From assembly GCA_022865845.1 (NCBI GenBank), contig JALHUC010000344.1, forward strand, positions 1 to 6,413: DNA of 6,413 nt. The letters run 5' to 3'. The notes beneath the pieces were generated by a model that saw only the letters and a list, made by a program, of their open reading frames with translations, ran no database searches and was not told the DNA's origin. The stretch's first letter is position 1, and every line of letters begins with the position of its first letter. Source of the stretch: a bacterium (GTDB taxonomy: Bacteria; BMS3Abin14). Both the position numbers and the translations under genes were made by a program. Positions 1 to 6,049 of this stretch are shown here, one piece after another.

Positions 1-1
1 G

Positions 2-787
2 ATAACTGAAAGAGGAATCGGTAACGGGATATCACTTATCATTTTCGCCGGTATCGTTGCCAGGATGCCGCAGGCCACCTGGCAGACCTTCACCCTTCTT
101 AGAACTGGTGAAATATCTGCATTCCTGATGCTTTTCGTTCTTGTGCTTATGGTGGCGGCTGTGGCTTTTATCATCTTCATGGAGCGCGGTCAGCGAAAGA
201 TTCCCGTTCAGTACGCAAAGCGGGTCGTGGGCAGAAAAATGTACGGCGGCCAGAGCACCCACCTGCCGCTGAAAGTCAACACTGCTGGCGTGATCCCGCC
301 CATCTTCGCCTCCTCGATCCTGATGTTTCCGGCGACCATAGCAGGGTTCATCAAGAACCCCTTCATGGAGGCGATTGCAAACACCTTCGCCCCAGGGCGG
401 CCGCTTTACACCGTAATTTATGTCGGGCTTATTGTCTTTTTCTGTTATTTCTACACGGCGATTCAGTTCAACCCCGTCGATGTGGCAGACAACCTGAAGA
501 AATATGGGGGTTATATCCCAGGTATACGCCCTGGCAGGAAGACCTCGGAGTTCATTGATCGGGTTCTATCACGGATAACCTTCGCCGGGGCGCTCTACCT
601 GTCGGCCGTCTGTGTATTGCCCGAGATCCTCTATAGAATCTTCAATGTACCGTTTTATTTCGGTGGTACGGGGCTCCTTATCGTCATCGGTGTGGCCTTG
701 GATACCGTTACCCAGATAGAGACTCACCTGGTGACCAGACACTACGAAGGTTTTATGAAGAAGGGCAGAATCAAGGGGAGACGATGA
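2..787 (+). CDS. secY: Protein translocase subunit SecY, 3' part (5' end outside window)
   Basis: Central channel subunit of the Sec translocon in the inner membrane, which passes unfolded proteins across or into the membrane. The visible 261 codons begin inside the conserved [17 protein letters not shown] segment (TM5 region). Against a usual length near 435-445 residues, the first 170-180 are missing to the left. Visible hallmarks are the cytoplasmic loop with [14 protein letters not shown], the [12 protein letters not shown] segment, and the PGIRPG loop at 518-535, whose Arg corresponds to the SecA/ribosome-contacting Arg357 of E. coli. The C-terminal tail is short and basic and ends in KGRIKGRR. 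Hydrophobic stretches between these loops match TM6-TM10. The stop codon TGA at 785-787 overlaps the adk start, as is common for spc-operon secY-adk pairs. No frameshift or missing key residue is seen. The family assignment is certain; only the 5' end is absent. Confidence 0.98.
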   Translation: MTERGIGNGISLIIFAGIVARMPQATWQTFTLLRTGEISAFLMLFVLVLMVAAVAFIIFMERGQRKIPVQYAKRVVGRKMYGGQSTHLPLKVNTAGVIPPIFASSILMFPATIAGFIKNPFMEAIANTFAPGRPLYTVIYVGLIVFFCYFYTAIQFNPVDVADNLKKYGGYIPGIRPGRKTSEFIDRVLSRITFAGALYLSAVCVLPEILYRIFNVPFYFGGTGLLIVIGVALDTVTQIETHLVTRHYEGFMKKGRIKGRR

Positions 788-1431
788 TGGATTTTATTCT
801 GCTGGGTCCTCCTGGGGCCGGTAAAGGAACCCAGGCCAAGTTGATGGTGGACAAATGGAATATTCCTCAGATCTCTACAGGGGACATTCTTCGCGCAGCT
901 GTCCGCGAGGGCACGACCCTGGGTGTTGAGGCCAAGGGTTTCATGGATCGAGGAGCACTGGTTCCCGATAGAGTCGTCATCGGTATCATCGCCGAGAGGC
1001 TCACGGAAGAGGACGCAGTCAACGGTTTTATTCTTGACGGTTTTCCGAGAACCATCCCACAGGCAGAAGCGCTTCAACAGATCCTTGATGGCCTTAATAG
1101 AGCTATTGACCATGTTATCAGCATTGAGGTTGAAGACGAGGAACTGGTGACTCGCCTTACTGGGCGCAGGATGTGCAAGGAATGCGGTGAAAGCTTTCAT
1201 GTTGTTTTCAACCCCTCTTCCAGTGAGGGCACCTGTGACCGCTGCAGCGGTGAGCTGTACCAGCGGGATGATGACAAGGAAGAGACCATACGGCAGCGCC
1301 TGGCCGTTTACAGTGAGCAGACTCAGCCTCTTATCGCCCATTATGAAGAACAGGGAAGGCTGAGGCGCATACCGGGGACAGGCAGTATTGAGAATATTTT
1401 TTCCCGGGTTCTCGAGGCTGCCGGGAACTGA
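784..1431 (+). CDS. adk: Adenylate kinase, zinc-binding LID form
   Basis: Cytoplasmic phosphotransferase that interconverts ATP + AMP and 2 ADP, keeping adenine nucleotides balanced. The product is 215 residues, the usual size of the long-LID form. The P-loop GPPGAGKGT lies at residues 8-16, the AMP-binding STGDILR near 31-37 and [10 protein letters not shown] at 81-90. The LID domain carries Cys131, Cys134, Cys151 and Cys154 in a CxxC...CxxC arrangement, which in this family binds structural zinc; E. coli Adk lacks these cysteines. There are two ATG choices, 784 and 787. The purine-rich GGGGAG at 775-780 is only 3 bases from the first and 6 from the second, so translation from 787 (214 residues) is quite possible. 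Either start overlaps the secY stop, which suggests translational coupling. Function is certain; the exact start is not. Confidence 0.97.
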   Translation: MMDFILLGPPGAGKGTQAKLMVDKWNIPQISTGDILRAAVREGTTLGVEAKGFMDRGALVPDRVVIGIIAERLTEEDAVNGFILDGFPRTIPQAEALQQILDGLNRAIDHVISIEVEDEELVTRLTGRRMCKECGESFHVVFNPSSSEGTCDRCSGELYQRDDDKEETIRQRLAVYSEQTQPLIAHYEEQGRLRRIPGTGSIENIFSRVLEAAGN

Positions 1432-1448
1432 ACCTCCTGCTGGAGGTT
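1431..1448 (+). promoter_or_regulatory. Small hairpin in the adk-map gap enclosing a GGAGG
   Basis: A perfect 7-bp inverted repeat directly follows the adk stop: AACCTCC at 1431-1437 and GGAGGTT at 1442-1448, with a 4-base loop. The right arm holds the only good Shine-Dalgarno-like GGAGG between adk and map, but it lies about 31 bases before the map ATG and is paired in the hairpin. No T-run follows, so it is not a terminator. A role in map translation is inference only. Confidence 0.5.
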
Positions 1449-1477
1449 GGTGCCGGTAACCAGAAGCGTTAGCGTAT

Positions 1478-2254
1478 ATGATTCACCGGAAATCAGCTGC
1501 TGAAATAGCCATCATGCAGGAAGGTGGCCGAGTTGTAGCAAAGGTCCTTCAGAGAATGAAGGAGGTGGTGAGGCCCGGTATTACCACCATGGAGATTGCG
1601 GAAGAAGCAGACCATATGGCACGAATCCTGGATGTTGTGCCGGCTTTCAAGGGCTACAACGGGTATCCAGCTGTTATCTGCGTGTCAGTGAATGAGGAAG
1701 TAGTTCACGGCATCCCTTCCAGGAGCAGAGTCCTCAGGGATGGAGATATCGTTGGACTGGATTTTGGAGCCCTTCACAACGGCTTTTATGCTGACGCAGC
1801 TGTCACTCTTTCGGTTGGGGAAACGCTTCCCGAGACCCTTCGACTCCTGGATGTAACCCGGGATGCTCTTTACATAGGAATCGAAGCCGCTATTGAGGGC
1901 AACCGTATAGGAGATATCTCCCACGCCGTCCAGAGCCACGTGGAGAAAAACGGGATGTCTGTGGTCAAAGTTTTCGTCGGTCACGGAATAGGAAGGAACC
2001 TGCACGAGGAACCACAGGTGCCCAACTATGGTGATTCACAGTGGGGGGTTCGTCTCAAGAAGGGTATGACGCTTGCGATCGAACCAATGGTTAACGCCGG
2101 ATCGGACGATGTCCGAGTTTTGGATGACGGCTGGACAGCTGTCACCAGCGACGGTAGCCTGTCAGCCCATTTCGAGCACACCATTGCGGTGACAGAAAAT
2201 GGGCCGAAGATTCTGACCATTGATGAAACGTTTGGGGAGGAGAACAGGAACTGA
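1478..2254 (+). CDS. map: Methionine aminopeptidase, type I
   Basis: Removes the N-terminal methionine from nascent proteins after deformylation; an essential cytoplasmic, dinuclear metal enzyme with the pita-bread fold. The product is 258 residues, normal for the bacterial type Ia form, with no N-terminal zinc-finger extension. All five expected metal ligands are visible: Asp95 (in GLDFG), Asp106 (in FYADAA), His169 (in GHGIGR), Glu202 (in IEPM) and Glu233 (in HFEHT). Substrate-binding/catalytic His77 (VVHGIP) and His176 (LHEEP) are also present. The start is fixed because an in-frame TAA lies at 1457-1459 and no other initiation codon occurs between it and the ATG at 1478. No normally spaced Shine-Dalgarno is seen before this start. 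The stop overlaps the infA ATG by one base. Confidence 0.98.
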   Translation: MIHRKSAAEIAIMQEGGRVVAKVLQRMKEVVRPGITTMEIAEEADHMARILDVVPAFKGYNGYPAVICVSVNEEVVHGIPSRSRVLRDGDIVGLDFGALHNGFYADAAVTLSVGETLPETLRLLDVTRDALYIGIEAAIEGNRIGDISHAVQSHVEKNGMSVVKVFVGHGIGRNLHEEPQVPNYGDSQWGVRLKKGMTLAIEPMVNAGSDDVRVLDDGWTAVTSDGSLSAHFEHTIAVTENGPKILTIDETFGEENRN

Positions 2255-2472
2255 TGGCTAAGGAAGAAGCGATTGAAGTGGAAGGGACGGTAGTCGAGCC
2301 TCTGCCTAACGCCATGTTCCGTGTGGAGCTGGAGAACGGGCATCAGGTGCTCGCCCACATCTCTGGGAAAATGCGGATGCATTATATAAGGATTTTGCCT
2401 GGGGACAAGGTCACCGTCGAACTGTCTCCTTACGACCTGACCCGGGGCAGAATCACCTATAGGGCAAAGTAG
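2254..2472 (+). CDS. infA: Translation initiation factor IF-1
   Basis: IF-1 binds the A site of the 30S subunit during initiation and works with IF-2 and IF-3. The product is 72 residues, exactly the usual bacterial length, and is a single OB-fold domain. It begins [13 protein letters not shown] and includes the diagnostic core [20 protein letters not shown] and the C-terminal [10 protein letters not shown]. The start overlaps the map stop by one base (TGATG at 2252-2256), suggesting translational coupling. A GGGGAGGAG run at 2234-2242 sits rather far upstream (11 bases), with a weaker AGGAA at 2246-2250 closer in. It is placed directly before rpmJ, as in many bacteria where IF-1 lies at the spc/alpha operon junction. 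Confidence 0.98.
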   Translation: MAKEEAIEVEGTVVEPLPNAMFRVELENGHQVLAHISGKMRMHYIRILPGDKVTVELSPYDLTRGRITYRAK

Positions 2473-2500
2473 ATAATAGGCCCGTAAGAAAGAGGATGTC

Positions 2501-2614
2501 ATGAAAGTTCGACCTTCTGTCAAGAAGATGTGTGACAAATGCAAGATCATCCGGCGCAAACGTGTAGTCCGGGTGCTCTGTGAGAACCCTAAGCATAAGC
2601 AGCGTCAGGGCTGA
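2501..2614 (+). CDS. rpmJ: 50S ribosomal protein L36, zinc-ribbon (C+) form
   Basis: Small protein of the large ribosomal subunit near the base of the L7/L12 stalk. The product is 37 residues, starting [17 protein letters not shown] and ending NPKHKQRQG, which is the standard length. Cys11, Cys14, Cys27 and His32 form the zinc-ribbon ligand set, so this is the zinc-binding paralogue type, not the zinc-free replacement. The start is ATG at 2501 with GAGG at 2492-2495, five bases upstream. It lies 28 bases after infA and 17 bases before rpsM. I read it directly from the sequence, since it is short enough to be missed by length-filtered gene finding. Confidence 0.97.
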   Translation: MKVRPSVKKMCDKCKIIRRKRVVRVLCENPKHKQRQG

Positions 2615-2618
2615 TACC

Positions 2619-2626
2619 AGGAGGTG
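2619..2626 (+). promoter_or_regulatory. Strong Shine-Dalgarno fixing the GTG start of rpsM
   Basis: AGGAGGTG is a full match to the anti-Shine-Dalgarno and sits five bases before the GTG at 2632. It supports GTG as the true start of rpsM. E. coli rpsM also uses GTG, and that start lies within the S4-binding pseudoknot of the alpha operon. Only 17 bases separate rpmJ and rpsM here, so any equivalent structure would have to overlap coding sequence. Confidence 0.85.
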
Positions 2627-2631
2627 TTCGC

Positions 2632-3003
2632 GTGGCTCGTATCGCCGGAGTTGATTTACCCAGGAATAAGAGGATAGAAGTCGCACTGACCTATATTTAT
2701 GGCATTGGGCAGACTACGGCTACAAAGATCGTGTCTGAAGCTGATGTCAATCCGGATACCAGGGTTGTTGATCTGGACGAAGGTCAGGTTATTCGGCTCA
2801 GGGATCTAATCGTTAAGAACCATATGGTGGAAGGAGACCTCCGCAGGGAGATCTCCTTCAACATCAAGAATAAGATGGATCTCGGCAGTTACGAAGGTCT
2901 GCGGCACAGACGGGGACTTCCTGTCAGAGGCCAAAGGACCAAAACTAACGCAAGATCCAGGAAGGGACACCGTCCGTCTATCGGCGGCCGGAAGAAGAGA
3001 TAG
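2632..3003 (+). CDS. rpsM: 30S ribosomal protein S13
   Basis: Protein of the head of the small subunit that contacts the P-site tRNA and forms a bridge to the large subunit. The product is 123 residues, the usual length. The N-terminal [20 protein letters not shown] and [10 protein letters not shown] segments form the helical H2TH-like domain. The C-terminal half carries the signature [20 protein letters not shown], followed by a basic tail ending RKKR that in this family reaches into the P site. The start is GTG at 2632. The S13-S11-S4-alpha order that follows is the classic alpha operon, so this gene probably begins the S4-responsive block, although no regulator site is demonstrated here. 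Confidence 0.98.
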   Translation: MARIAGVDLPRNKRIEVALTYIYGIGQTTATKIVSEADVNPDTRVVDLDEGQVIRLRDLIVKNHMVEGDLRREISFNIKNKMDLGSYEGLRHRRGLPVRGQRTKTNARSRKGHRPSIGGRKKR

Positions 3004-3023
3004 CCCAAGCACGGGAGGAATAG

Positions 3024-3413
3024 ATGGCTAAGCCGAAAAAAGGATCAGGCAGGAGGGTTAAGAAGAACGTTCCTGTCGGTGTGGCCCATATACAGGCTAC
3101 ATTCAATAATACGATCATTACAATAACAGATCCCGCTGGAAACACTCTTGCCTGGTGTAGTGCCGGTAGCAAGGGGTTCAAGGGTTCAAGGAAAAGCACC
3201 CCATTCGCAGCTCAGTTGGCTGCGGAAGACGTTGCCAAGAAGGCTATGGAAAACGGTGTGAGGAAGGTTGATGTCCTTGTTAAGGGACCTGGCTCCGGCC
3301 GGGAAGCGGCTCTGCGATCGCTTCAGGCTTCCGGGTTGGAAGTTACATTAATCAAAGATGTGACCCCCATCCCTCACAATGGATGCCGTCCGCCCAAAAG
3401 GCGCCGGGTCTGA
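3024..3413 (+). CDS. rpsK: 30S ribosomal protein S11
   Basis: Protein of the small-subunit platform, close to the mRNA exit and the Shine-Dalgarno helix. The product is 129 residues, matching the family. Typical segments are [35 protein letters not shown] and [14 protein letters not shown]. The C terminus is [13 protein letters not shown]; its Asn119-Gly120 pair corresponds to the Asn that is converted to isoaspartate in E. coli S11. The start is ATG at 3024 with GGAGG at 3014-3018, five bases upstream. It is followed after 16 bases by rpsD. No oddity is seen. Confidence 0.98.
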   Translation: MAKPKKGSGRRVKKNVPVGVAHIQATFNNTIITITDPAGNTLAWCSAGSKGFKGSRKSTPFAAQLAAEDVAKKAMENGVRKVDVLVKGPGSGREAALRSLQASGLEVTLIKDVTPIPHNGCRPPKRRRV

Positions 3414-3416
3414 CAT

Positions 3417-3425
3417 AAGGAGGAG
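3417..3425 (+). promoter_or_regulatory. Shine-Dalgarno fixing the TTG start of rpsD
   Basis: AAGGAGGAG is placed with its AGGAGG core six bases before a TTG at 3430. Translation from this TTG gives the exact canonical S4 N terminus. This overrides the upstream in-frame ATG at 3379, which lies inside rpsK. Confidence 0.85.
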
Positions 3426-3429
3426 TAAA

Positions 3430-4056
3430 TTGGCGAGGTACCGAGAATCAGTATGTCGGCTCTGCCGAAGGGAAGGCGCCAAGCTTTTCCTGAAGGGTGA
3501 CCGGTGTTATTCAGATAAGTGCGCTGTTGAGCGCAGGCCCTATCCCCCCGGGCAGCATGGAACCAGGCGGATTAAACATTCCGACTATGGCGTTCAGCTT
3601 CGAGAGAAACAGAAGGCCAGAAGGATCTATGGTGTTATGGAGGGACAGTTTCGGAACTACTTTAAAATGGCTGACCGCCAGAAAGGTGTAACAGGTGTGA
3701 ACCTTATCATCCTTCTGGAGCGGAGACTGGACAACACTGTGTACAGGCTTGGTTTTGCCGGTTCAAGGGCTGATGCGCGCCAGCTTGTACGGCATGGCCA
3801 CGTTCTGGTCAACGACCGGAAGGTCAATATACCTTCTTTCCTGATGAGGCCCGGCGATCAGATCGAGATCAGCGAAAAAAGCCGAAAATCAGTCAGGGTG
3901 CAGGAGTCTATGGTTTCGGCAGAGAGAAAAAGCACCCCCGCATGGCTGGAATTGGAAGCTCCCAAGTTTCGAGGATATTTCAAAAGCTTTCCTATTCGCG
4001 AAGAGGTTGCCATGCCGGTCAATGAACAGCTCATAGTTGAGCTCTATTCCAAGTAA
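3430..4056 (+). CDS. rpsD: 30S ribosomal protein S4, zinc-binding form
   Basis: Primary 16S rRNA-binding protein that nucleates assembly of the 30S body and, in many bacteria, represses the alpha operon by binding its mRNA. Starting at TTG 3430, the product is 208 residues and begins [16 protein letters not shown], the expected N terminus. An ATG at 3379 would add 17 residues unlike S4 and overlap rpsK by 35 bases, so I reject it. Cys9, Cys12, Cys26 and Cys31 match the zinc-binding set of Thermus S4. The conserved YPPGQHG follows. The S4 RNA-binding domain lies near residues 98-165, with [32 protein letters not shown] and PGDQIEI. The C terminus is the normal [10 protein letters not shown]. 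Confidence 0.97.
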   Translation: MARYRESVCRLCRREGAKLFLKGDRCYSDKCAVERRPYPPGQHGTRRIKHSDYGVQLREKQKARRIYGVMEGQFRNYFKMADRQKGVTGVNLIILLERRLDNTVYRLGFAGSRADARQLVRHGHVLVNDRKVNIPSFLMRPGDQIEISEKSRKSVRVQESMVSAERKSTPAWLELEAPKFRGYFKSFPIREEVAMPVNEQLIVELYSK

Positions 4057-4077
4057 GCGGTCCATCAAAAGGGGAAA

Positions 4078-5106
4078 ATGACCATGATGGAAAAGAACTG
4101 GAAAAACCTCACACGTCCAAACAAGCTGGAATTTGTTGCCGACAGCAAGACAGACACTTTCGGCCGGTTCATAGCGGAACCGTTTGAGCGAGGTTTTGGT
4201 ACAACTTTCGGAAACGCTCTTAGAAGAGTGCTGCTTTCCTCTTTACAGGGCGGTGCTGTCACTGCGTTCCGAATCGAGAACGTTTTACACGAATTTTCTA
4301 CGATCCCGGGTGTTTATGAGGATGTTACTCAGATAGTTCTCAACCTGAAGGAGCTCCGATTCCGTACCCATTCACCTGTTCCCAAAATTATCTCTGTCGA
4401 CATAGAACGCGAAGGAGCAATCACTGGAGCAGATATTATTACCGACCAGGATGTGGAGATTCTTAACCCCGACCTGACAATAGCGACCCTTGAAAAGGGA
4501 GCCCATCTTAAAATGGAGATGGTCGTGACCCTCAACAAAGGCTTCGTGCCGGCCGAACGCAACAAGGATGAAGAACTTTCGGTAGATTACATTGCCGTGG
4601 ACTCGATTCATTCGCCGATCATTAAGGTCATGTACTGGGTTGAGAACGCCAGGGTCGGCCGGATGACCGACTACGATAAACTAATAATGGAGATCACCAC
4701 AGACGGCAGCATTCCACCTGAAACCGCTCTTGCCATCTCGGCCAAACTCGTCAAGGAGCATATGAACCTGTTCATTAATTTTGAGGAGGACCATGTCCAG
4801 GACGAGCGGGTGGAACAGGAATCGGAGCACGAAAAGAAAAAACTTTTTGAGAAGCTGAACAAACACGTTAACGAGCTGGAATTGTCCGTTCGATCGATCA
4901 ACTGCCTGCAGAACGCCAACATTGACAGCATTGGTGAGTTGGTACAGAAAACCGAATCAGAAATGTTACGTACTAAAAATTTCGGAAGAAAATCGCTGAA
5001 CGAACTTAAAGAGATTCTCGAGGAAATGGGGCTCAGTTTTGGCATGGATATTCGCGGCTGGATCCCTTCCGAAGAGGAGCCGGAAGAGGCCCAGGAAACG
5101 GTCTAG
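4078..5106 (+). CDS. rpoA: DNA-directed RNA polymerase subunit alpha
   Basis: The alpha dimer nucleates polymerase assembly, and its C-terminal domain binds UP-element DNA and activators. The product is 342 residues, slightly longer than the 329 of E. coli. The N-terminal domain (about 10-237) includes ERGFGTTFGNALRRVLLSS at 37-55 and the VYEDVTQIVLNLK segment. A charged Glu/Lys linker spans about 236-262. The C-terminal domain (about 265-327) has ELSVRSINCL, with Arg272, Asn275 and Cys276 equivalent to E. coli Arg265, Asn268 and Cys269, and GRKSLNELKE with Lys305 equivalent to Lys298. The tail is acidic (SEEEPEEAQETV). Three in-frame ATGs occur at 4078, 4084 and 4087. AGGGG at 4070-4074 is only three bases from the first and nine from the second, so 4084 is a real alternative start. 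Confidence 0.97.
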   Translation: MTMMEKNWKNLTRPNKLEFVADSKTDTFGRFIAEPFERGFGTTFGNALRRVLLSSLQGGAVTAFRIENVLHEFSTIPGVYEDVTQIVLNLKELRFRTHSPVPKIISVDIEREGAITGADIITDQDVEILNPDLTIATLEKGAHLKMEMVVTLNKGFVPAERNKDEELSVDYIAVDSIHSPIIKVMYWVENARVGRMTDYDKLIMEITTDGSIPPETALAISAKLVKEHMNLFINFEEDHVQDERVEQESEHEKKKLFEKLNKHVNELELSVRSINCLQNANIDSIGELVQKTESEMLRTKNFGRKSLNELKEILEEMGLSFGMDIRGWIPSEEEPEEAQETV

Positions 5107-5122
5107 GTCTATTGACAGGGTC

Positions 5123-5241
5123 GCAGAAAGTCCAGGCGGGACTTTCTGCTTAACGGAAAGGGAAAAGCGTGGTTTTCCCTTTCCTCACGGATCGATAACG
5201 CAGACTTCCGTTTATCGATCCGGGCGCCCCGCGCGGGGCGC
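5123..5241 (+). promoter_or_regulatory. Array of four perfect hairpins between rpoA and rplQ
   Basis: The 200 bases between rpoA and rplQ hold no convincing gene but contain four consecutive perfect inverted repeats. H1: arms 5123-5133 and 5139-5149 (11 bp, 5-base loop). H2: arms 5155-5166 and 5173-5184 (12 bp, 6-base loop). H3: arms 5188-5198 and 5212-5222 (11 bp, 13-base loop). H4: an 18-base palindrome at 5224-5241, foldable as a 7-bp stem with a GCGC loop. Spacers are 5, 3 and 1 bases. A weak fifth pairing (5244-5248 with 5263-5267) follows. No stem is followed by a T-run, so these are not intrinsic terminators. The arms differ in sequence from hairpin to hairpin, so this is not one repeat copied four times. 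It may be a structured mRNA leader for rplQ or a processing region; I do not recognise it as a known family. Confidence 0.7.
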
Positions 5242-5306
5242 GTCGATGAGGTTCTACGGGTCCATCGCCAGTGAAAGGACAGTTAAGCGGGAAAGGCGGG
5301 TAAAGA

Positions 5307-5906
5307 ATGCGGCATGGTAAGGCAGGAAAAAAGTTTGGCAGGACACCGTCTCACAGGAAGGCCATGTTTCGGAATATGGTAACTTCCCTTCTCCAGCATG
5401 AGCGGATTGTCACCACTGAAGTTAAAGCCAAAGAACTTCGCAGGCAGACGGAGAAGATGTTGACCCTGGGGAAAAGGGGAGATCTTCATGCCCGAAGGCA
5501 GGCTGTGGCTTTTATTCGCAGTGATGAAGTGGTTAAAAGAGTATTTTCCGAGTATGCTCAGCGTTACGCCAATCGTGAAGGTGGTTATACGAGGGTGCTG
5601 AAACTTGAGCCAAGGGCAGGGGACAACGCTCCAATGGCTTTGATAGAACTCGTGGACAGGCCAATAAAAGAGTCCAAAGAGAAAAGTCCAAAGTCCAAAG
5701 CATCTAAAGAGACCAAGGTTAAAAAAGAGTCAAAAGCCCAAAGCCCAAAGGTCAAAGCAAGTAAAGCCGAGGGAGAAAAGGCCGAAAAGGAAGACGCAAA
5801 ACCGAAGAAGAAGGCTCCAGCTAAAAAAAGCGCTGAGAAAAAGGCTGATAAGGCTGAACCGAAAAAGAAAGCAGCTGTCAAGATAAAGGCAGATAAAGAG
5901 GACTAG
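5307..5906 (+). CDS. rplQ: 50S ribosomal protein L17 with long basic C-terminal extension
   Basis: Protein of the large subunit near the peptide exit tunnel. Residues 1-119 are a complete ordinary L17: [71 protein letters not shown] and [15 protein letters not shown]. That is the usual full length of the family, near 116-130 residues. Here 80 further residues follow, almost entirely Lys, Ala, Glu, Ser and Pro, and surely disordered. Within them a 14-residue unit (122-135) recurs at 141-154 with 10 identities, both containing SPKxKASK. The frame stays open to a TAG at 5904, just before the operon terminator, so the extension is not an obvious frameshift product. The ribosome-binding site is weak (GGCGGG at 5295-5300). 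Unlike its neighbours, the gene lies 200 bases after the previous one, behind a hairpin array. Confidence 0.96.
   Translation: MRHGKAGKKFGRTPSHRKAMFRNMVTSLLQHERIVTTEVKAKELRRQTEKMLTLGKRGDLHARRQAVAFIRSDEVVKRVFSEYAQRYANREGGYTRVLKLEPRAGDNAPMALIELVDRPIKESKEKSPKSKASKETKVKKESKAQSPKVKASKAEGEKAEKEDAKPKKKAPAKKSAEKKADKAEPKKKAAVKIKADKED
5670..5768 (+). repeat. Direct repeat and heptamer-like tract inside the rplQ tail
   Basis: Two 42-base units, 5670-5711 and 5727-5768, are spaced 57 bases apart and encode similar 14-residue peptides. Each unit is itself built of near-heptamers: two adjacent AGTCCAA copies at 5685-5698 with a third in phase at 5671, and two adjacent AGCCCAA copies at 5735-5748. The seven-base period is not a multiple of three, yet the frame remains open. 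Confidence 0.75.
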
Positions 5907-5935
5907 GATCTCTTTTTCTGGTCTGATAAAAGTTT

Positions 5936-5969
5936 AAAAGGCAAGGACTAGAGTCCTTGCCTTTTTTTT
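5936..5969 (+). terminator. Intrinsic terminator after rplQ
   Basis: A 13-bp perfect stem (AAAAGGCAAGGAC at 5936-5948 with its complement at 5953-5965) has a four-base TAGA loop, and eight T residues lie at 5962-5969. The T-run overlaps the last bases of the right arm, as is usual. It lies 29 bases after the rplQ stop and most likely ends the whole spc-alpha transcript. It also separates that transcript from the transporter gene that follows. Confidence 0.95.
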
Positions 5970-5986
5970 AGACAAGAGTTCCTAGT

Positions 5987-6035
5987 CAGAATCCAGAATC
6001 CACACTCTAGACTCTAGACACCAGACACCAGACGC
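5987..6035. repeat. Tract of seven imperfect heptamers
   Basis: Seven units of exactly seven bases stand in phase: CAGAATC twice, CACACTC, TAGACTC, TAGACAC, CAGACAC, CAGACGC. The consensus is (C/T)AGA(C/A)(A/T)C. The tract fills most of the gap between the operon terminator and the next gene. The unit resembles the CAAAGTC phase of the heptamers inside rplQ (5682-5695). No coding potential is evident. Confidence 0.85.
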
Positions 6036-6043
6036 TGGATAAT
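6015..6043 (+). promoter_or_regulatory. Candidate sigma-70-type promoter for the transporter gene
   Basis: TAGACA at 6015-6020 (5 of 6 to TTGACA) and GATAAT at 6038-6043 (5 of 6 to TATAAT) are separated by exactly 17 bases. The terminator at 5936-5969 means the downstream gene needs its own promoter. Initiation about 7 bases after the -10 box would fall at or next to the ATG at 6050, giving a leaderless or nearly leaderless mRNA. The -35 element lies within the heptamer tract, so a chance match is possible. Confidence 0.45.
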
Positions 6044-6049
6044 AATCTT

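Noticed and set aside
742..1341. 199-codon minus-strand frame opposite adk
   Set aside because: It lies wholly opposite secY/adk coding sequence, shows no recognisable domain, and adk is certain by motifs. It is a shadow frame.
1431..1448. Terminator between adk and map
   Set aside because: The stem is short (7 bp) and no T-run follows; map must be co-transcribed or have an unseen promoter.
2026..2559. 177-codon minus-strand frame across map, infA and rpmJ
   Set aside because: It spans three well-identified genes on the other strand and has no recognisable family features.
5112..5140. Perfect TTGACA (-35 consensus) at 5112-5117 as a promoter for rplQ
   Set aside because: At the expected 16-18 base spacing the sequence is G/C-rich (GGCGGG region), with nothing like a -10 box.
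5123..5241. Hairpins H1-H4 as intrinsic terminators
   Set aside because: None is followed by a T-run; the downstream sequences are TTAAC, TCA, G and GTCGATG.
5123..5241. CRISPR array or repeated palindromic element (REP/BIME)
   Set aside because: The four hairpins share no common repeat sequence and have spacers of only 1-5 bases.
5039..5320. 93-codon plus-strand frame through the rpoA end and the hairpin array
   Set aside because: Its first part is an out-of-frame reading of rpoA and its middle is the hairpin array; it is Arg-rich with no domain. Only the last 24 codons are mentioned, as a speculative upstream ORF.
5585..5881. 98-codon minus-strand frame rich in Phe, Ala and Leu, resembling a membrane protein
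   Set aside because: It is the reverse complement of the Lys-rich rplQ tail: AAA/AAG codons read as TTT/CTT on the other strand, giving false hydrophobicity.
5664..5906. Frameshift in rplQ creating an artificial tail
   Set aside because: The frame is continuous, the tail is of consistent composition with internal repeats, and it ends just before the operon terminator, so a sequencing frameshift is not needed to explain it.
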